64,000 nt of DNA. It comes from Dioscorea cayenensis subsp. rotundata. Taxonomy: Eukaryota; Streptophyta; Magnoliopsida; Dioscoreales; Dioscoreaceae. This document shows positions 52,360-64,000 of this stretch, piece by piece. A program made the translations under genes and the position numbers. The DNA lies in the NCBI RefSeq assembly GCF_009730915.1, contig NC_052479.1:30691610-30755609 (forward strand), in the 5' to 3' direction. Numbering within the stretch: the stretch's first letter is position 1; every line of letters starts with the position of its first letter. The notes under the pieces were generated by a model, which saw only the letters and a list, made by a program, of their open reading frames with translations, ran no database searches and was not told the DNA's origin.

Positions 52360-55300
52360 CTGCCCATGGTACCTTTTGTTATGTCCTGCAACGCCACAAA
52401 CACTGCATCTCATTGTGACGCCCTTCTTGCTAACTTTGCCGCTGGTGTACCCTCTACTTTCTTCATCCACTTCCTTTCTCCTCATCATGGTTTTCTTGCC
52501 TCTTTTCCTGTTAATTGGTTCAGGTGATATCATTGGCCCTTGATCACTCTTGGGCCAAGAATCCCTACCATTGGTGGGGTTCAAGGTGTGCCTATAGGTT
52601 TTTAAGTAGGTGCTCACTGAATAACACTCATTCAAGTAGTTTTCAGGTTTGTCATTATTATAGTATATTGCTGAAATTGCATGAGGGCAAGGCACACCAG
52701 TTAATTGCCACTTCCTACAAGTACAATTGCCTCTGTCTTTATCAACCACATACTGCCCATCAGGTCCAATAACTTGGTATTGAGAACCCCCAGACCATAT
52801 TGCTGTATGCAGGAAACTTAGTTGCTTGGATTTCTCTAGTTTCTTGATTATCCTAGGGCAGTGGGTTGCTGTGATTTTCTCCATGTAATCCCTTCTTCTT
52901 TGAATTGTTACCATTAATTGGGTTCTTATCATCTCATTCATGGTGACAATTCCCTTAGTCCTAGCCTCTAGAATATGTCCATTGAAGCATTCACACATGT
53001 TATTTAGGAGAATGTCACATTTGAATTTTGATTGAAAGTGTGATCTGGACCAGTGGTGGGGGCCTATGTTTTTCATGTACTGAAATGCCCCTTGTGACAT
53101 TTCTTTCAGCTGGTTCATGGCCTTCTCAAATGTTGGTAAGTTTGTAGCTGTGGCACATCTCCAAACCTGATCTTTAAGAGCCTTTCCTTTGAAGTTTTTC
53201 CTAAAATTGGTATGGATATGTCTAACACAAAATCTATGCTCGGAATTAGGGAAGAGTTCCTCTATTGCAGGAATTAGGCCCTATTGTACCAACCATAGAA
53301 AGACACATTGACCATTATTTTTAGTTTGAACAAAGGGCAAGAAAGCAGTCAAAACAAAAAAAATAAAAGTTAATCAGCATTCAACATTGGTATGGGAAAC
53401 AAGAAAACAAATTTAATGAAGCATAAATAAGAAGAGAACACTGGTTTAGTCATGGAAAAACAGTAGATGGTCTCATCAAGCATAAATACAGAACAATGCG
53501 CATTAAATTGATCAATCATGGAAAAACAATAGATGGTCTCATCAATCATAAATACAGAACAATGCACATTAAATTGATCAGTCATGGAAAAACAATAGAT
53601 GGTCTCATCAATCATAAATACAGAACAATGCACATTTAAATTGATCAATCATGGAAAACAATAGATGGACTCATCAATCATAAATACATAACAATGCACA
53701 TTAAATTGGTCAATCATAGATGTATTAGCACAATGATTAAACCTTATACAGAACAAAAATATACAAACTCAACAATTTTACCTTCTGTCTATCACTCATA
53801 AATAACCAGTGAAAACTGTTTGTGATTTCCACATCCTTTGCTAGCAACTCCAAAAACCATTTCCAATTTTCTTTGTTTTCTTTATTGACATTTGCCCATG
53901 CAACTGGGTAGATGCTGTCGTTTGCATCTATTCCCACTGCAGTCAAAAGTTGACCTCCATATAACCCCTTCAAGAAGCAACCATCAACTGAAATGGCCTG
54001 CCTGCAACCTGCCAAAAACCCTTCTCTAAGGGGTGCCAGACAAACATACATTGCTTCAAACACCCCTGCAAGTACATTTTGAACTTGATGGTGGAGCTTG
54101 GATGAGTCCTCATCGACTCTAACTCTGTAGTCAAATAGGCTCTCCATTTGGGTCTTCTCATCACCATCTATAATTCTAAAACAAGGTAATGGCAAATCAA
54201 TGTAAATTCAAACCAATTAGACACTAGCAATAAAAATAAAACCTGCTAATGTGCTAAAAAATAAACAGTAGACAAATTACCTAAGTGCAATGCACTTAGC
54301 TCTATATGCCTTCGACCCATCGATGTTAATCTCTTGATTTGTCTTCACCTGCCTGGATAATCCCTTGAATCTTCCATGAAGGATCTGCCCTAAATTGCTC
54401 CAAATAAGCTTTTGCTATCCATTCAGCATTGACATGTCTGTTAGTGTGGTCTCTAGTGCATTCATGAAGCAACCTACCAGACTTTATTTGTACTGTCCTA
54501 CTATCCTTGACCATGGGTGAAGCCCAAAGATAAAAAGGGCACCCTTTTTTACAAATTGCTTTGCACCTTTTCTTTGAATTTGGCTTAAACTTCATCACGT
54601 ATCTATTTTTAATTCCATAATTTTTTACTGCCTCCTTGAATTGGGCAAAGCTTCTAAACTTCATCCCAATTTTAAGTTGTGGGTTCTTCATGTCACATTC
54701 CTCATTAAATTCAAAGTATTTGGGCTTGCCAGAGTCTAGCTCATCCTCATCAGTTGAAGAACAGGAATGTAACTCATCAGAAAATTCATACTCTGAGTCC
54801 AACCCAATATCATCACCTAGTCCTGCAGGTTCTCCACTAACAGGTATAATAGCCACATGGGGTTCACTAGTGTCACTACCTTCTCCATCTGGCTCATGAC
54901 TAAAGCTATAGTCAGAGTCATGGAAGTCACTATCTTCCTCTCCATTTTTATGTTTATGATCACCCCCAATCTGAAGTAGTACACATTCCAAGTCACTGTC
55001 TTCTCCATGATTTTCTTCTGCATCATGTTCCTCATCTTGGTCATTTTCACCACTACCAAATCCAAGTGTAACTCCAAGTCCTAGGTCAGAATTAGCAAGC
55101 TTGAACCAAACACACACCTCTCTGCTAGAGTCCACATTCTCTGCCATTGTCAAAGCATCCATGTCAGTCTTTATTTCCCTCAAGCCTTTGCTTTCACTGT
55201 ATCTATCTGACCACCAAATGCTACAACTTTCAACATCTAGATTAAATTCCCTAGCCATATTTATCAACTCAATTCTTGACATCTGATCAGCACAACAGAA

Positions 55301-55363
55301 ATCCACAAGACCAGCTAATCCTTCTACATCACCATTGATGTAATGAACTCTTATTGCGAACAA
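52360..55363 (-). CDS. MuDR-type MULE transposase, 3' end lost in gap
   Basis: Three exons (55363-54281, 54175-53782, 53280-52360) read leftward from the right terminal repeat. In order: an N-terminal part beginning FAIRVHYINGDV; a long acidic region; the MuDR-type DNA-binding domain (FRSFAQFKEAVKNYGI, then CKAICKKGCPFYLWAS); the MULE catalytic domain with candidate acidic residues in SVDGCFLKGLYGGQLLTAVG, MSDRQKGLIPAI and NNMCECFNGHILEAR, plus CVRHIH; a SWIM finger CTCRKWQLTGVPCPHA; and a CSVCGVAGHNKRYH zinc knuckle. The protein would cut and integrate elements with these terminal repeats. Two defects: TTG stands where a start ATG is expected at 55363, and a CCTGCCTG tandem word at 54348-54355 shifts the frame before VKTNQEI. 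It may be inactive now. The intron at 53281-53781 holds a 66-bp tandem repeat. Confidence 0.9.
53451..53718. repeat. 66-bp tandem repeat, four copies
   Basis: Units start catggaaaaacaatagatgg at 53451, 53517, 53583 and 53650 and differ by only a few bases. They lie wholly inside the second transposase intron. Near-identity between units suggests recent expansion. Confidence 0.9.
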
Positions 55364-56676
55364 ATCAAAGCATTAGGTAATCGAAACAAAAAGATAGTCC
55401 AATGTTATTCATATGCCTACTTAACATAAATACCAAGGATGAGTAAATACAGCTAATAACTAAATTCCTGCAGAAATTGAGAACAACATTGCGTACTGAA
55501 TAAATGAAGGATCATGCACTTTTATTTTGCTGCTAACTTAACATAAATAGCAAGATGAGAAAATACACTCCCACAAATTGAGAACTATCAGGGCACAGAC
55601 AAAATAAATGAAAATCATGTACTCAACTTTAGTTCAGACTTACATATACAAAGAAACATACTTAAGCACTCTTAAATAGTAACAAGGTCCAAGCATATCA
55701 TTGACTGCAAAATCCTACCATTAACCAAAGACATGAAAAAAATTGCAGCCATGTCATTGGCAAGACCATATCATTGACTGCAAAATGCTACATAGACAAA
55801 TCCTACAGCTTTTCCTAATGGTTTAATATATCTAGCCATATATAACACAATAATGGTTTCCACATGCCATGATTCTTTCAGTAAAAAAAGGTTTCTGCAG
55901 ATGTGGTCCACACATGTCAAAATGTCAACAAGATTGGATTACTATAATTTATTTTTGACTCATTTTACTATCAATCATGCAAGATACTTCACAATTCAAA
56001 CAAATATCAGATCTTTCACCAACAAGATCCTTCACAACTACCTTCCCTAATTATTTTTCACAATTACATCAATAATTTTAAATGTCACTACGTACCATCT
56101 TTTATGAGTTTTGTGGTCTTCTGGTCACCAAAGTATATCATTCAAACAATCACATTTTACAATTATGAAATTATGTCAGTTAGGGACCACATTCGAAGCG
56201 GACAATTTAAAGTTAGCACTTTTTCCAAATTAGACAACACAACAATCATCAAGTACCAAAAATCACATACAAAAATTATCTCTTCGCATAAAAAAACCCC
56301 CAAAACCCTGACAACATTATTCTTCAATCTCAAAATTACTTTACTTAAAATGAAAATATTCTCCACATACACATCATTATACAGTACAATGCACAAAAAA
56401 ACAAGACACATCTACATCCTAGTGTTATGGTTTACAAAGTTAGCCTTACGAGTACTCGGTGCTTCATCCCCAATCTAGCGTCTCTCCCAATTGATCGCCA
56501 TCGATGATTGATTTGATCTTTTTACTAATTGCAAACGCCGGTGATCGCAAAAAGCGAATTCCTTCTTCTTGCTTCCACTGCGTTATAGATCTCTTGAGAT
56601 TTGGTAATAGGGAAAGAGATGAGCATTTCCTTCTAGGGCTTTGCTTGCTAGCCTCGATAATGACAATGTGTGTGTT
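55364..56676. other. MULE 5' region between transposase and right terminal repeat
   Basis: This holds the presumed transposase promoter, leader and perhaps a first intron. It is AT-rich. No ATG-initiated first exon that would splice into the 55363 frame is evident by eye. Near 56460-56640 composition is more even, running into the terminal repeat. Confidence 0.45.
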
Positions 56677-56945
56677 GATGTGGAACTCCCTGCGATGGCA
56701 TGGCACATCTTGCATTATGTGGGTGACTTATCTGATGTGGACCTGCCACCTAGGATGTATGATATGGCGTTGGCATCGCGATTGGGCTTCTCCGTGCCAC
56801 CTCAGAGAAAGGGGGTGGGAAACAAACCAGATGACTCACCGGGTGATATCAAATTGAAAGTAAGTGACTTATTTGACTCAAATTAAAATTGGGTGACCAA
56901 TTTGATAAAAATCCATAGTTGAGTGACTCCTCAAAAAATTTATCC
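56677..56945 (-). repeat. Right terminal inverted repeat of the MULE
   Basis: It is the inverted partner of 31228-31496, with the same length of about 269 bases. It ends tcaaaaaatttatcc directly before the 10-bp target duplication. Confidence 0.9.
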
Positions 56946-56955
56946 TGTGATTAGT
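56946..56955. other. Right 10-bp target-site duplication of the MULE
   Basis: The word tgtgattagt is identical to 31218-31227 on the other side of the element and in the same orientation. Confidence 0.88.
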
Positions 56956-59115
56956 ACACTATCTATGAAGAAGGACGCACGTGCGGGAACAGGGGCAGCA
57001 CGAGGCGCCAACAGGTGAGCCGCCAGCCGTCCATCTACCGGGAAGGACACATTCCCAGGATGACACCTGTCATCTATCCTAGCGGTTCTTTACGTTATCT
57101 GGGCCCCACACATAAGCCAACCTTTAATCTTAATTTAATCTCCATCGTTGACGATGGTGATGAGTCATGGGAATCGAATCCCGTCCGCTCATCCAACGGC
57201 TGTTATCTCTTCCTCACCCTTTACGTTTTTTTATTAATGCACGCCAACTCGGGGGGTATTACCGTCATTTGAAGTGTCTTAGCAGTTATTTGGTCACAAA
57301 AGCAAGGGTAAATAAGTCTTTATAGTTACTTCCGTCTTTATTTATTAGCAATAAAGAATTCGCCCGCGCTGCAGTGTCCGGAATTAGGTATTGACACCTT
57401 GCTTGAATTACGCCCTATATTTTGCCGGAATTGCGGTTATGCCACCAGCCAAGTTTGGAAGTTATGAATGCCGGAGAATCTATGCCGTCGAAACAGTGTG
57501 TTATCGGGGCCCACCGAATGGGCGGTCAGGATCGAGCTCGAGGACTCCGTTATCTGTTTCTGTCACGGATATCATGGACGGTGAGATTGAAGGTTGTGTT
57601 TGTGGTGTCAATCTCAAAGAGTTTATTTGACGGTCAGGATGGATGGAAGATTGATAACGCCGTTTTCGTTGGAACGGAGGAGGGTTGTGTCTCGGGGACG
57701 GAGAAGTAGAGGGATGATATAGGGGTTAATATGGGAATTTCGTAGGGGCAAAAATTAAAGAAAAAGGGATAAAATATTCGGGAGAAATTTCCAAAAGCCC
57801 GTAATTGAGGGTTTTAGAAGCCAATTTGGGGGTTTCCCAGCAGAGAAAGACAAAGAGGGCGAAGGAGGGGAAAGCTTCGTGATTTCTCTCTCTTCTGTGC
57901 AATTGGGAAGCGAAGAGGTTTTTTGTGGACTTTTGGAGGTGGATTTGGGGGGAGCTAGGGTTTCTTTGGGAGTCGTAGAGGTGAGGTTTTCTACTGTTTG
58001 TTTGTTGTTTTATTTTTCTTGATGTTTTCTTTTAATGTCTGAAATTTGGATTAGGGTTTGAGGGTATGATTGAACTATTTGGATTTTGATTGTTGTCTTT
58101 GTTTTTTTTTTTTTTGGTTGAAATGGATGTGAATGCGGGGTTTAGGGTTTATTTCGGGGTTTTGATTTGTGAGGGGTGTTGGAATTTGTCTTTTCGTCAT
58201 CATTTCTTGTTTTTGTGTGGGAAGGATTAGTCTTTTTTGGGGTTTTATGTTCCGCTGGCATGGAAATTTAGTTTTTGATAACTTTGTTTCTCTGGAATTT
58301 GTGCACTGTTGTTCTTGTGTTTTTGCTAGTGAAAGCTGTGATTTTTTGTTAGATTGTTTTTTGAGTTTGATGAGGATCTGTTTAACCATGAGTTGAGTAT
58401 AGCTCTGATAATTTGAGCTATTCTTGATATTCTTGATGTTTATGAGTGCTGTGCTGCTTGACCATGAAGTTCTAAACGTTTCTCTTAGATATTGTTCCAC
58501 TTCCTTTTGTTCACTGCTTGGGCACTAGTTCATCAAAGAGGGAACTTGTACACTCACTGTTGAAGTGTACTTTCAATGGTTTAGGATTATTTTTTCTTTT
58601 TATTTTTCAATGTTTCTCTGTGGTGCCCATGCTGGCAAATCTAATACTTTTTATGTGTATTCTTTTAATGCTGTTGGAATTGGAATATTTCTCATTTTCA
58701 TCATTTGATCAGTGAAGCATGATATTCTCTCCCTCCCTGATTTTTGAACAGTTTTTATTATTTATTACAGTGGACTTCCTGAGAGTAGATAATGGCAATG
58801 CTTGGTTTGGTGATCTTTCAAGTAGATAATTGATGCATATTCTTTACGCACGTACCATGTCATTGACTATCTCTTACTGTTTTTCCTGTGCAAAATTTCA
58901 TGTGCTTCTCTTATGTTTAATTAATTATATCTGCTTGCCTTCATCCATAAGACTCTGCAATTGCGTCCTCATTATATGTTAACAACTATTAGACTTTCAT
59001 TTTTTATTTTTTTGGCTTATGGAGAATCAATAACATATTTGTTTTGGTTTCAGAAAATTGTATGAGTAGCTGATGTTGCCCGAGATCACTGACTGAATAA
59101 TATTTTTGAGACTAA
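56956..59115 (+). other. Promoter, 5' UTR exon and UTR intron of the Pumilio gene
   Basis: The promoter spans about 56956-57830. A purine-rich untranslated exon (about 57840-57980) ends GTAGAG|GTGAGG. A 1.07-kb T-rich intron follows to the AG at 59052-59053. The remaining UTR, 59054-59115, precedes the ATG at 59116. The MULE end lies about 0.9 kb upstream of the transcribed region, so the insertion may have changed this promoter. Confidence 0.5.
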
Positions 59116-62100
59116 ATGGCAACAGAGAGCCCCGTGAGGTTAATAGGAAGCAGTGGAAGTACTAACTGGCCCATGAACAAGGATTCTTCAAATTTTCCTA
59201 CATCTACAAGTAATATGGCAGCCCAGGAGCTGGGGTTACTTTTAAACGGGGACAGGTTCCAAGGTGGCAAGAAATTTAGTGTTCCAAGTCGTAGTGGAAG
59301 TGCACCACCTAGTGTGGATGGGTCTTTAGCATCGCTGAGAAATCTAATCAGCCAACAGAGTGCTGGTTCTGATCAGAGCTTGGAAAACTTGAGCAATGTA
59401 GTTGAAAGCTTCGAGTCTGAAGAACAACTCATTGCTGATCCAGCTTACCTTGCATACTACAGTTCGAATGTGAATCTTAATCCAAGGCTTCCTCCTCCTC
59501 TTATTTCACCAGAAACTCGACGGTTGGTTCACCACATTGGTGGATATGGGGAAAATTGGAGAACACTCTCCTTTGACGACAACAACAAGGGGCCATTGTT
59601 TGTCTCACGCCCAGCTCTCTCTACCCATAAGGAGGAACCTGAGGATGATAGCTCACCTAAGCAAGAACCTAGTGATCGCACAGACAGGAATTCAGGATTT
59701 GCATCAGCACGGTTCGCATCTCCATCAAAAGGTCGTCACAAAAGTCTGGTGGATCTGATTCAGGTACTGGATGGTAGTAGTACTGTTTCTGGCTAGTTAT
59801 TGTAACCAAATTAAGTTAACAGATATATTGATTTCTACATCTTTCTACAATGCACTGCATTGCAAAGTGCTTATGTGAATGATAATATAATCAGATAAAA
59901 CCCTCTTCTCTCATGGTTTTTCTCGTAAAACCAATTGCAATATACGTTTCTTACAATGTCTTCTTCTTTTATAATTTTTTAGGAAGATTTTCCTCGAACT
60001 CCATCGCCTGTTTATCATAACCAGTCTCGACCTACAAACCATGGTCCTGCAGAAGGTGCTGATTCAGATACCACTTCCAACTCTTTACATGATTCTTCTA
60101 TTAAAATGGCTAAGATAGCAGAACGGAAAATTGCCTTTGGTAGTCATGCAAGAACAGCTATTCCAGGTTCGCTCTCAGTTGATTCCATTTCTAATACTGA
60201 TAATTCTGCAGCATCAATAGCAGGTGTATCATCTGGTCATAGTGGTGCAAGTCCGCCCTCTTCCTTAAAGGGTGAATTGAAGAGTGGAAATGTAAATCTT
60301 GACAATGGTGGTCTAGTAGTAAGTGTCCCTGAGCCTGATATTGGGAGCCTCGAGTCGGACATGAAAAATTTAAGGATGTCAAATGATGGGCATAGAGGTC
60401 ATAACACCCGGCAACATCCTCAGCAAAATGTCTCACATCCTCGAGCCCCTCCATCTCAAGGGCAGGTTGGTCAATCTCAGATGGCAGGAACGCGCCGTTC
60501 CCAGAATCTTGTTGATCCCATCCTTCATGGCCAGACAAAGTTAGCTTCAGTTGAAGCACAACCTGTGATTCAGTCTACTGGCCTTACTCCTCCCTTGTAT
60601 GCAACTGCTGCTGCTTATGGAGGACCATACTACTCTAACCTGCAGCCATCTAGCTTGTTCCCTCCTCAGTACAACGTCGGTGGATATGCTTTAACTGCCC
60701 CCATCATGCAACCATTCATAACTGGCTATACTCATAATGCTATTCCCTTACCTGTAGATAATCCTTCTAGCCCAAACTTCAGCCCTAGAATTTCTGGAGT
60801 TGCCACTGGTGGGAACCTTCCTCCTGGGGTTGATCTGCAGCAATTTTACAAGTTCTATGGGCAACTTGGGATGGCGATGCAGCCTTCTTTCCCTGATCCT
60901 GTGTATATGTCTTACTTTCAGCCTTCACCTGTGGAAGCATATTCTGGTGCAAATCAATATGATGCTATAGCCTCAAGGGGAACTCCTGTTGGAGGCATGC
61001 CTGATACTTACGATCCACAGAAAGGGCTGATGCCCGCTTCATATTCATCTGATCAGAGACCTCAACTCATTAGAACAGGTGCCAATAATCCAAATCCTAG
61101 AAAAGGGGGTCCTGGAAGTCCAACTATCTATGGAAGCCCTCCAAACATGGGTGTATTCATGCAATATCCAACATCTCCTCTTGCCAGTCCGGTCTATCAG
61201 GGATCACCAGTTCATGGGGCTGGCTTTTCAGGAAGAAGAAATGAGACCATGAGGTTGCCTTTCAGTCCAGGAAGAAATGCTGCTAATTCTGCTGGTTGGC
61301 CTGGACAAAGGGGACGTGAGCGGGTAGAGGATATAAAATCACCCACTTTCCTTGAAGAGTTGAAGTCTAGTAAAGGCCGTAGATTTGAGTTATCTGAAAT
61401 TGCTGGACGGATTGTTGAGTTCAGGCAAGTCTGCTTAAGCTCATCTTTTTGGATTCCCACCCACTAGGTGATATGATTCAAAAAGTAATTTATCCTACCT
61501 TCTTGTTCTCAGTTCTGACCAACATGGGAGTAGATTTATTCAGCAGAAGTTAGAGACCTGCAGTGCTGAAGAGAAGGCGTCTGTATTTGAAGAAGTTCTT
61601 CCCCATGCCTCTACATTAATGACTGATGTATTTGGGAATTACGTTATACAGAAGGTGGGGAAATGTCTGATGATCTTTATTTTTTTTATCAGTTAAAATT
61701 TTGAAATCTAACATCTTACAATATCGATTTGTTTTTGGATTCCATGTATACGAGAACTGTTCTTATGTATTATTTTAAAAAATTTTCTTGTTTCACTAGT
61801 TTTTTGAGCATGGAAGCCCCGAGCAGAGGAAGCAACTCGCGAATCAACTTGCAGGCCATGTCTTGCCACTAAGTCTTCAGATGTATGGGTGCCGTGTGAT
61901 TCAGAAGGTTCTATCACTTTCTAACTAGTAGCCTTGCTTTCAGTATTAAATAAGATCTGCTGATATACTTAGTATGTTCTCGATATACAATTTAGAGTGG
62001 GAATTTAAAAAGCGTGTGTTTAATTTTAATTGTTTAAATTTATTAAAGCCTTTATAAACATAAGCAAAATAATTTTTTATTGTGTTAGGAGAGACACATA

Positions 62101-63846
62101 AATTGATAGTCACCAATGTAATGCTTTTATACTGATGGTATTTTTTCCTATATTGATTATCCAGGCACTCGAGGTTATTGAGCTTGATCAAAAAACAAGT
62201 CTTGTCCTAGAACTTGATGGGCATGTTATGCAATGTGTGCGTGATCAGAATGGAAACCATGTAATCCAGAAGTGCATTGAGTGTGTACCAACAGAAAGAA
62301 TTGGTTTCATCATCTCTGCTTTTCGTGGTCAGGTTGCAACCCTTTCAACACATCCATATGGATGTCGGGTTATTCAGGTAAACCAAAGTATGACTGATGG
62401 CTTGTCATGTTTTCCTGCCATGCCCTGAAGCTGATTGGGTTTTGGTGATTAATGTAGAGGGTGCTGGAGCATTGTACAGATGAGATGCAAAGCCAATGCA
62501 TTATTGATGAGATATTGCAATCCGCATTTCTTCTTGCCCAAGATCAGTATGGCAATTATGTTACCCAGGTGACTCTCTTTCCTACTTGTCTCATTACTAC
62601 ACTGTTCCTATACTCTCCCCGTTTGTGATTAAGTTTGATTTACTCATTTGTCATTTTTTATTCTGCTGGCAATTATAATTGATGTTTTTTTTTATCACTT
62701 TATGATTTTGGCATCATGGTACTGTACTATATGCTGGTTATTAAAGTTTGACAATGTCTTTGATATGATTACCTCAACTAGACCTGTCTAGCAGTTATAT
62801 TTTCTTTGTGCAGCTATATTAACTGTTTGATTTTTATAATTATTGTTTTTGCATCAACTATTCACTATTTTATTTATTTCTATGCATGCATTGGTTTAGG
62901 TGGATACAATCCATCCTGTACTTCAGAGGGATGTGCTTGTTGTTCTTTGGATGGATGTATCAAGGGCATTGCCCCTTTTGTGCTAAACCCTCATGAGTCA
63001 CACATTAGTCAACTTTAACTAGAAAAACTAAAGATTTCTAACATATATGTAATGTACTATTTTAGATACAGAAGACCGCCTGTTCACCTCCAATTGTTAT
63101 AAAGTTCCAATCTTCCAGAAATTAATGTTATAAAAATTATGATCTGCTCATGTCATGTGCATTCAATCATATGCTTTTTGATATATGCTCGATTTAACAT
63201 GATGTATTTTTGTGGTGGACTATGGAGCTGGTACTTGAGTAGATGATAGAAGTAGGTTGTTGTGGAGATAGAAGTTCAAGGTCATACTTACATAGACTAA
63301 CTCATGGAAGTAGATCGCTGTGGAAGTTCAAGGTGCTTATAGATTGAGTAGGCAATAGAAATAGGACATTATTGAGAATAGAGTTAAAAGTTATACTTGA
63401 TTTAGGACAATCTTTGTGGGTTCAGTTCTACGAGCTCAGGTAGATTTGATGGATAATACACTTATTTTTTGAAGAGTTAAATAACTGCTGTAAATGCTCT
63501 TTGAAATAAATTAGGAAGTTGCAAGTTTTATTAATGTATTTATTTGGTTCACATTTGAACTTGTCACGTCTTATTGTTTATATCTAATTAAGCAAATAAT
63601 TTTTTGTTCCTTATATGGGACCATGGAGTCTGACAATCAAAATCCTTGCAGCATGTTTTAGAGAAGGGAAAGCCCCATGAAAGGAGCCTAATCATTAACA
63701 AATTGGCTGGGCAAGTTGTTCAAATGAGTCAACATAAATTTGCATCTAATGTAATTGAAAAATGTTTGGAATATGGTAATGCTACAGAAAAAGAGCTTCT
63801 GATTGAGGAAATTGTGGGGCAAACAGAAGGAAATGATAATTTACTG
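59116..63846 (+). CDS. PUM: Pumilio RNA-binding protein, 3' end beyond window
   Basis: Seven exons are in the window: 59116-59763, 59983-61424, 61513-61654, 61800-61907, 62165-62377, 62458-62568 and 63652-63846, giving 953 codons in one frame. The N-terminal 670 residues are Ser/Pro/Gly-rich (NABP-type region of plant group I Pumilios). PUM repeats start near residue 690. Their RNA-contact triplets are visible: repeat 1 GSRFIQQ, 2 GNYVIQK, 3 GCRVIQK, 4 GNHVIQK, 5 GCRVIQ, 6 GNYVTQ, 7 ASNVIEK; repeat 8 is outside. By the known PUM code (read from repeat 8 back to 1), this predicts binding to xGUAUAUA-type sites, matching UGUANAUA. These cytoplasmic proteins bind mRNA 3' UTRs and repress translation or promote decay. 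The first coding-region intron after exon 2 has a GC donor (AG|GCAAGT at 61425). Confidence 0.95.
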
Positions 63847-64000
63847 GTAAGCTAAATTCTTTTTATTCCTTTCTTTTTCCTTCCATTTTATTTGTATTGG
63901 AGGGGTTTTTTTAATCTGTATATAATGTTAGACAATCCCCCACCCTTGTCTGATTGCATTACTTCATGCAATAGGTCTAGAGCTTGTTCTAATTTGATTT

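Larger units (their letters stand above)
31228..56945. mobile_element. Mutator-like element (MULE), autonomous type, as assembled 25.7 kb
   Basis: The ends are a pair of inverted repeats of about 269 bp (31228-31496 and 56677-56945), both starting ggataaattttttgagg when read inward, with about ten small differences by eye. Both outer flanks carry the same 10-bp word. The flank base next to each end differs once the duplication is removed, so the boundary is exact. A MuDR-type transposase gene reads inward from the right end. Between the ends lie a BBX32-like and a PRCC-like gene, a foldback element and several tandem repeats. Two 1000-N gaps interrupt the interior, so the true length is unknown: without the middle contig, about 5.7 kb of sequenced element remains plus a gap. 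The terminal structure is firm; the claim that the host-type genes are cargo is uncertain. Confidence 0.85.

Noticed and set aside
51197..52543. Long open frames across the second gap on both strands
   Set aside because: They are artefacts of the 1000-N gap; only the minus-strand part right of 52360 is real, as a transposase exon.
55101..55286. Small plus-strand frames over the transposase exon
   Set aside because: They are shadows of the minus-strand transposase, which has all expected domains.
58075..58500. 141-codon open frame on the minus strand
   Set aside because: It lies in the T-rich 5' UTR intron of the Pumilio gene and translates to low-complexity K/Q/N-rich sequence, the usual result of reading a poly-pyrimidine intron backwards.

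Overview
This is nuclear DNA of a flowering plant. It has AT-rich spacers and introns, GT-AG introns, plastid and mitochondrial targeted gene products, and plant-specific families (fibrillin, BBX, plant Pumilio). The exact species cannot be read from the sequence; GC-rich 5' exons hint at a monocot, but weakly. The window is a scaffold, not one contig. Two runs of exactly 1000 N (32339-33338 and 51314-52313) are nominal gaps of unknown size and split it into three contigs.

Left contig (1-32338) is ordinary gene space with intact reading frames. From left to right it holds the 3' part of a HERP-like ER membrane protein gene (+); a five-exon SWIM zinc-finger gene of the kind derived from Mutator-like transposases (-); a nuclear gene for organellar ribosomal protein bS16 (+); cryptochrome-DASH (-); a PAP/fibrillin plastid lipid-associated protein (-); V-ATPase catalytic subunit A in 20 exons (-); and metaxin of the mitochondrial outer membrane (+). 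A 420-bp hAT-type MITE with an 8-bp target duplication sits in the promoter region between the SWIM and bS16 genes.

The main discovery is a Mutator-like element (MULE). A terminal inverted repeat of about 269 bp starts at 31228. Its inverted partner ends at 56945. Both are flanked on the outside by the same 10-bp word, tgtgattagt (31218-31227 and 56946-56955), which is the expected size of a MULE target-site duplication. A MuDR-type transposase gene reads leftward from next to the right terminal repeat. As assembled, the element is 25.7 kb and encloses two host-type genes: a BBX32-like B-box gene and a PRCC-like gene. Both have broken frames. It could be a giant gene-carrying MULE (Pack-MULE-like). 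Alternatively, the middle contig (33339-51313), which lies wholly between the two gaps, may be misplaced inside an ordinary MULE of about 6-7 kb. The frameshifts in the middle contig are nearly all single-base insertions, many in homopolymers, which favours error-prone sequence there. Long reads across the gaps would decide.

The middle contig is otherwise repeat-rich: a roughly 0.65-kb tandem duplication set in an Alu-sized field of short A/T-rich minisatellite units, a 0.6-kb foldback element, and a 68-bp tandem repeat. Right of the MULE, the right contig carries a Pumilio RNA-binding protein gene (+) that runs off the window after seven of eight PUM repeats.
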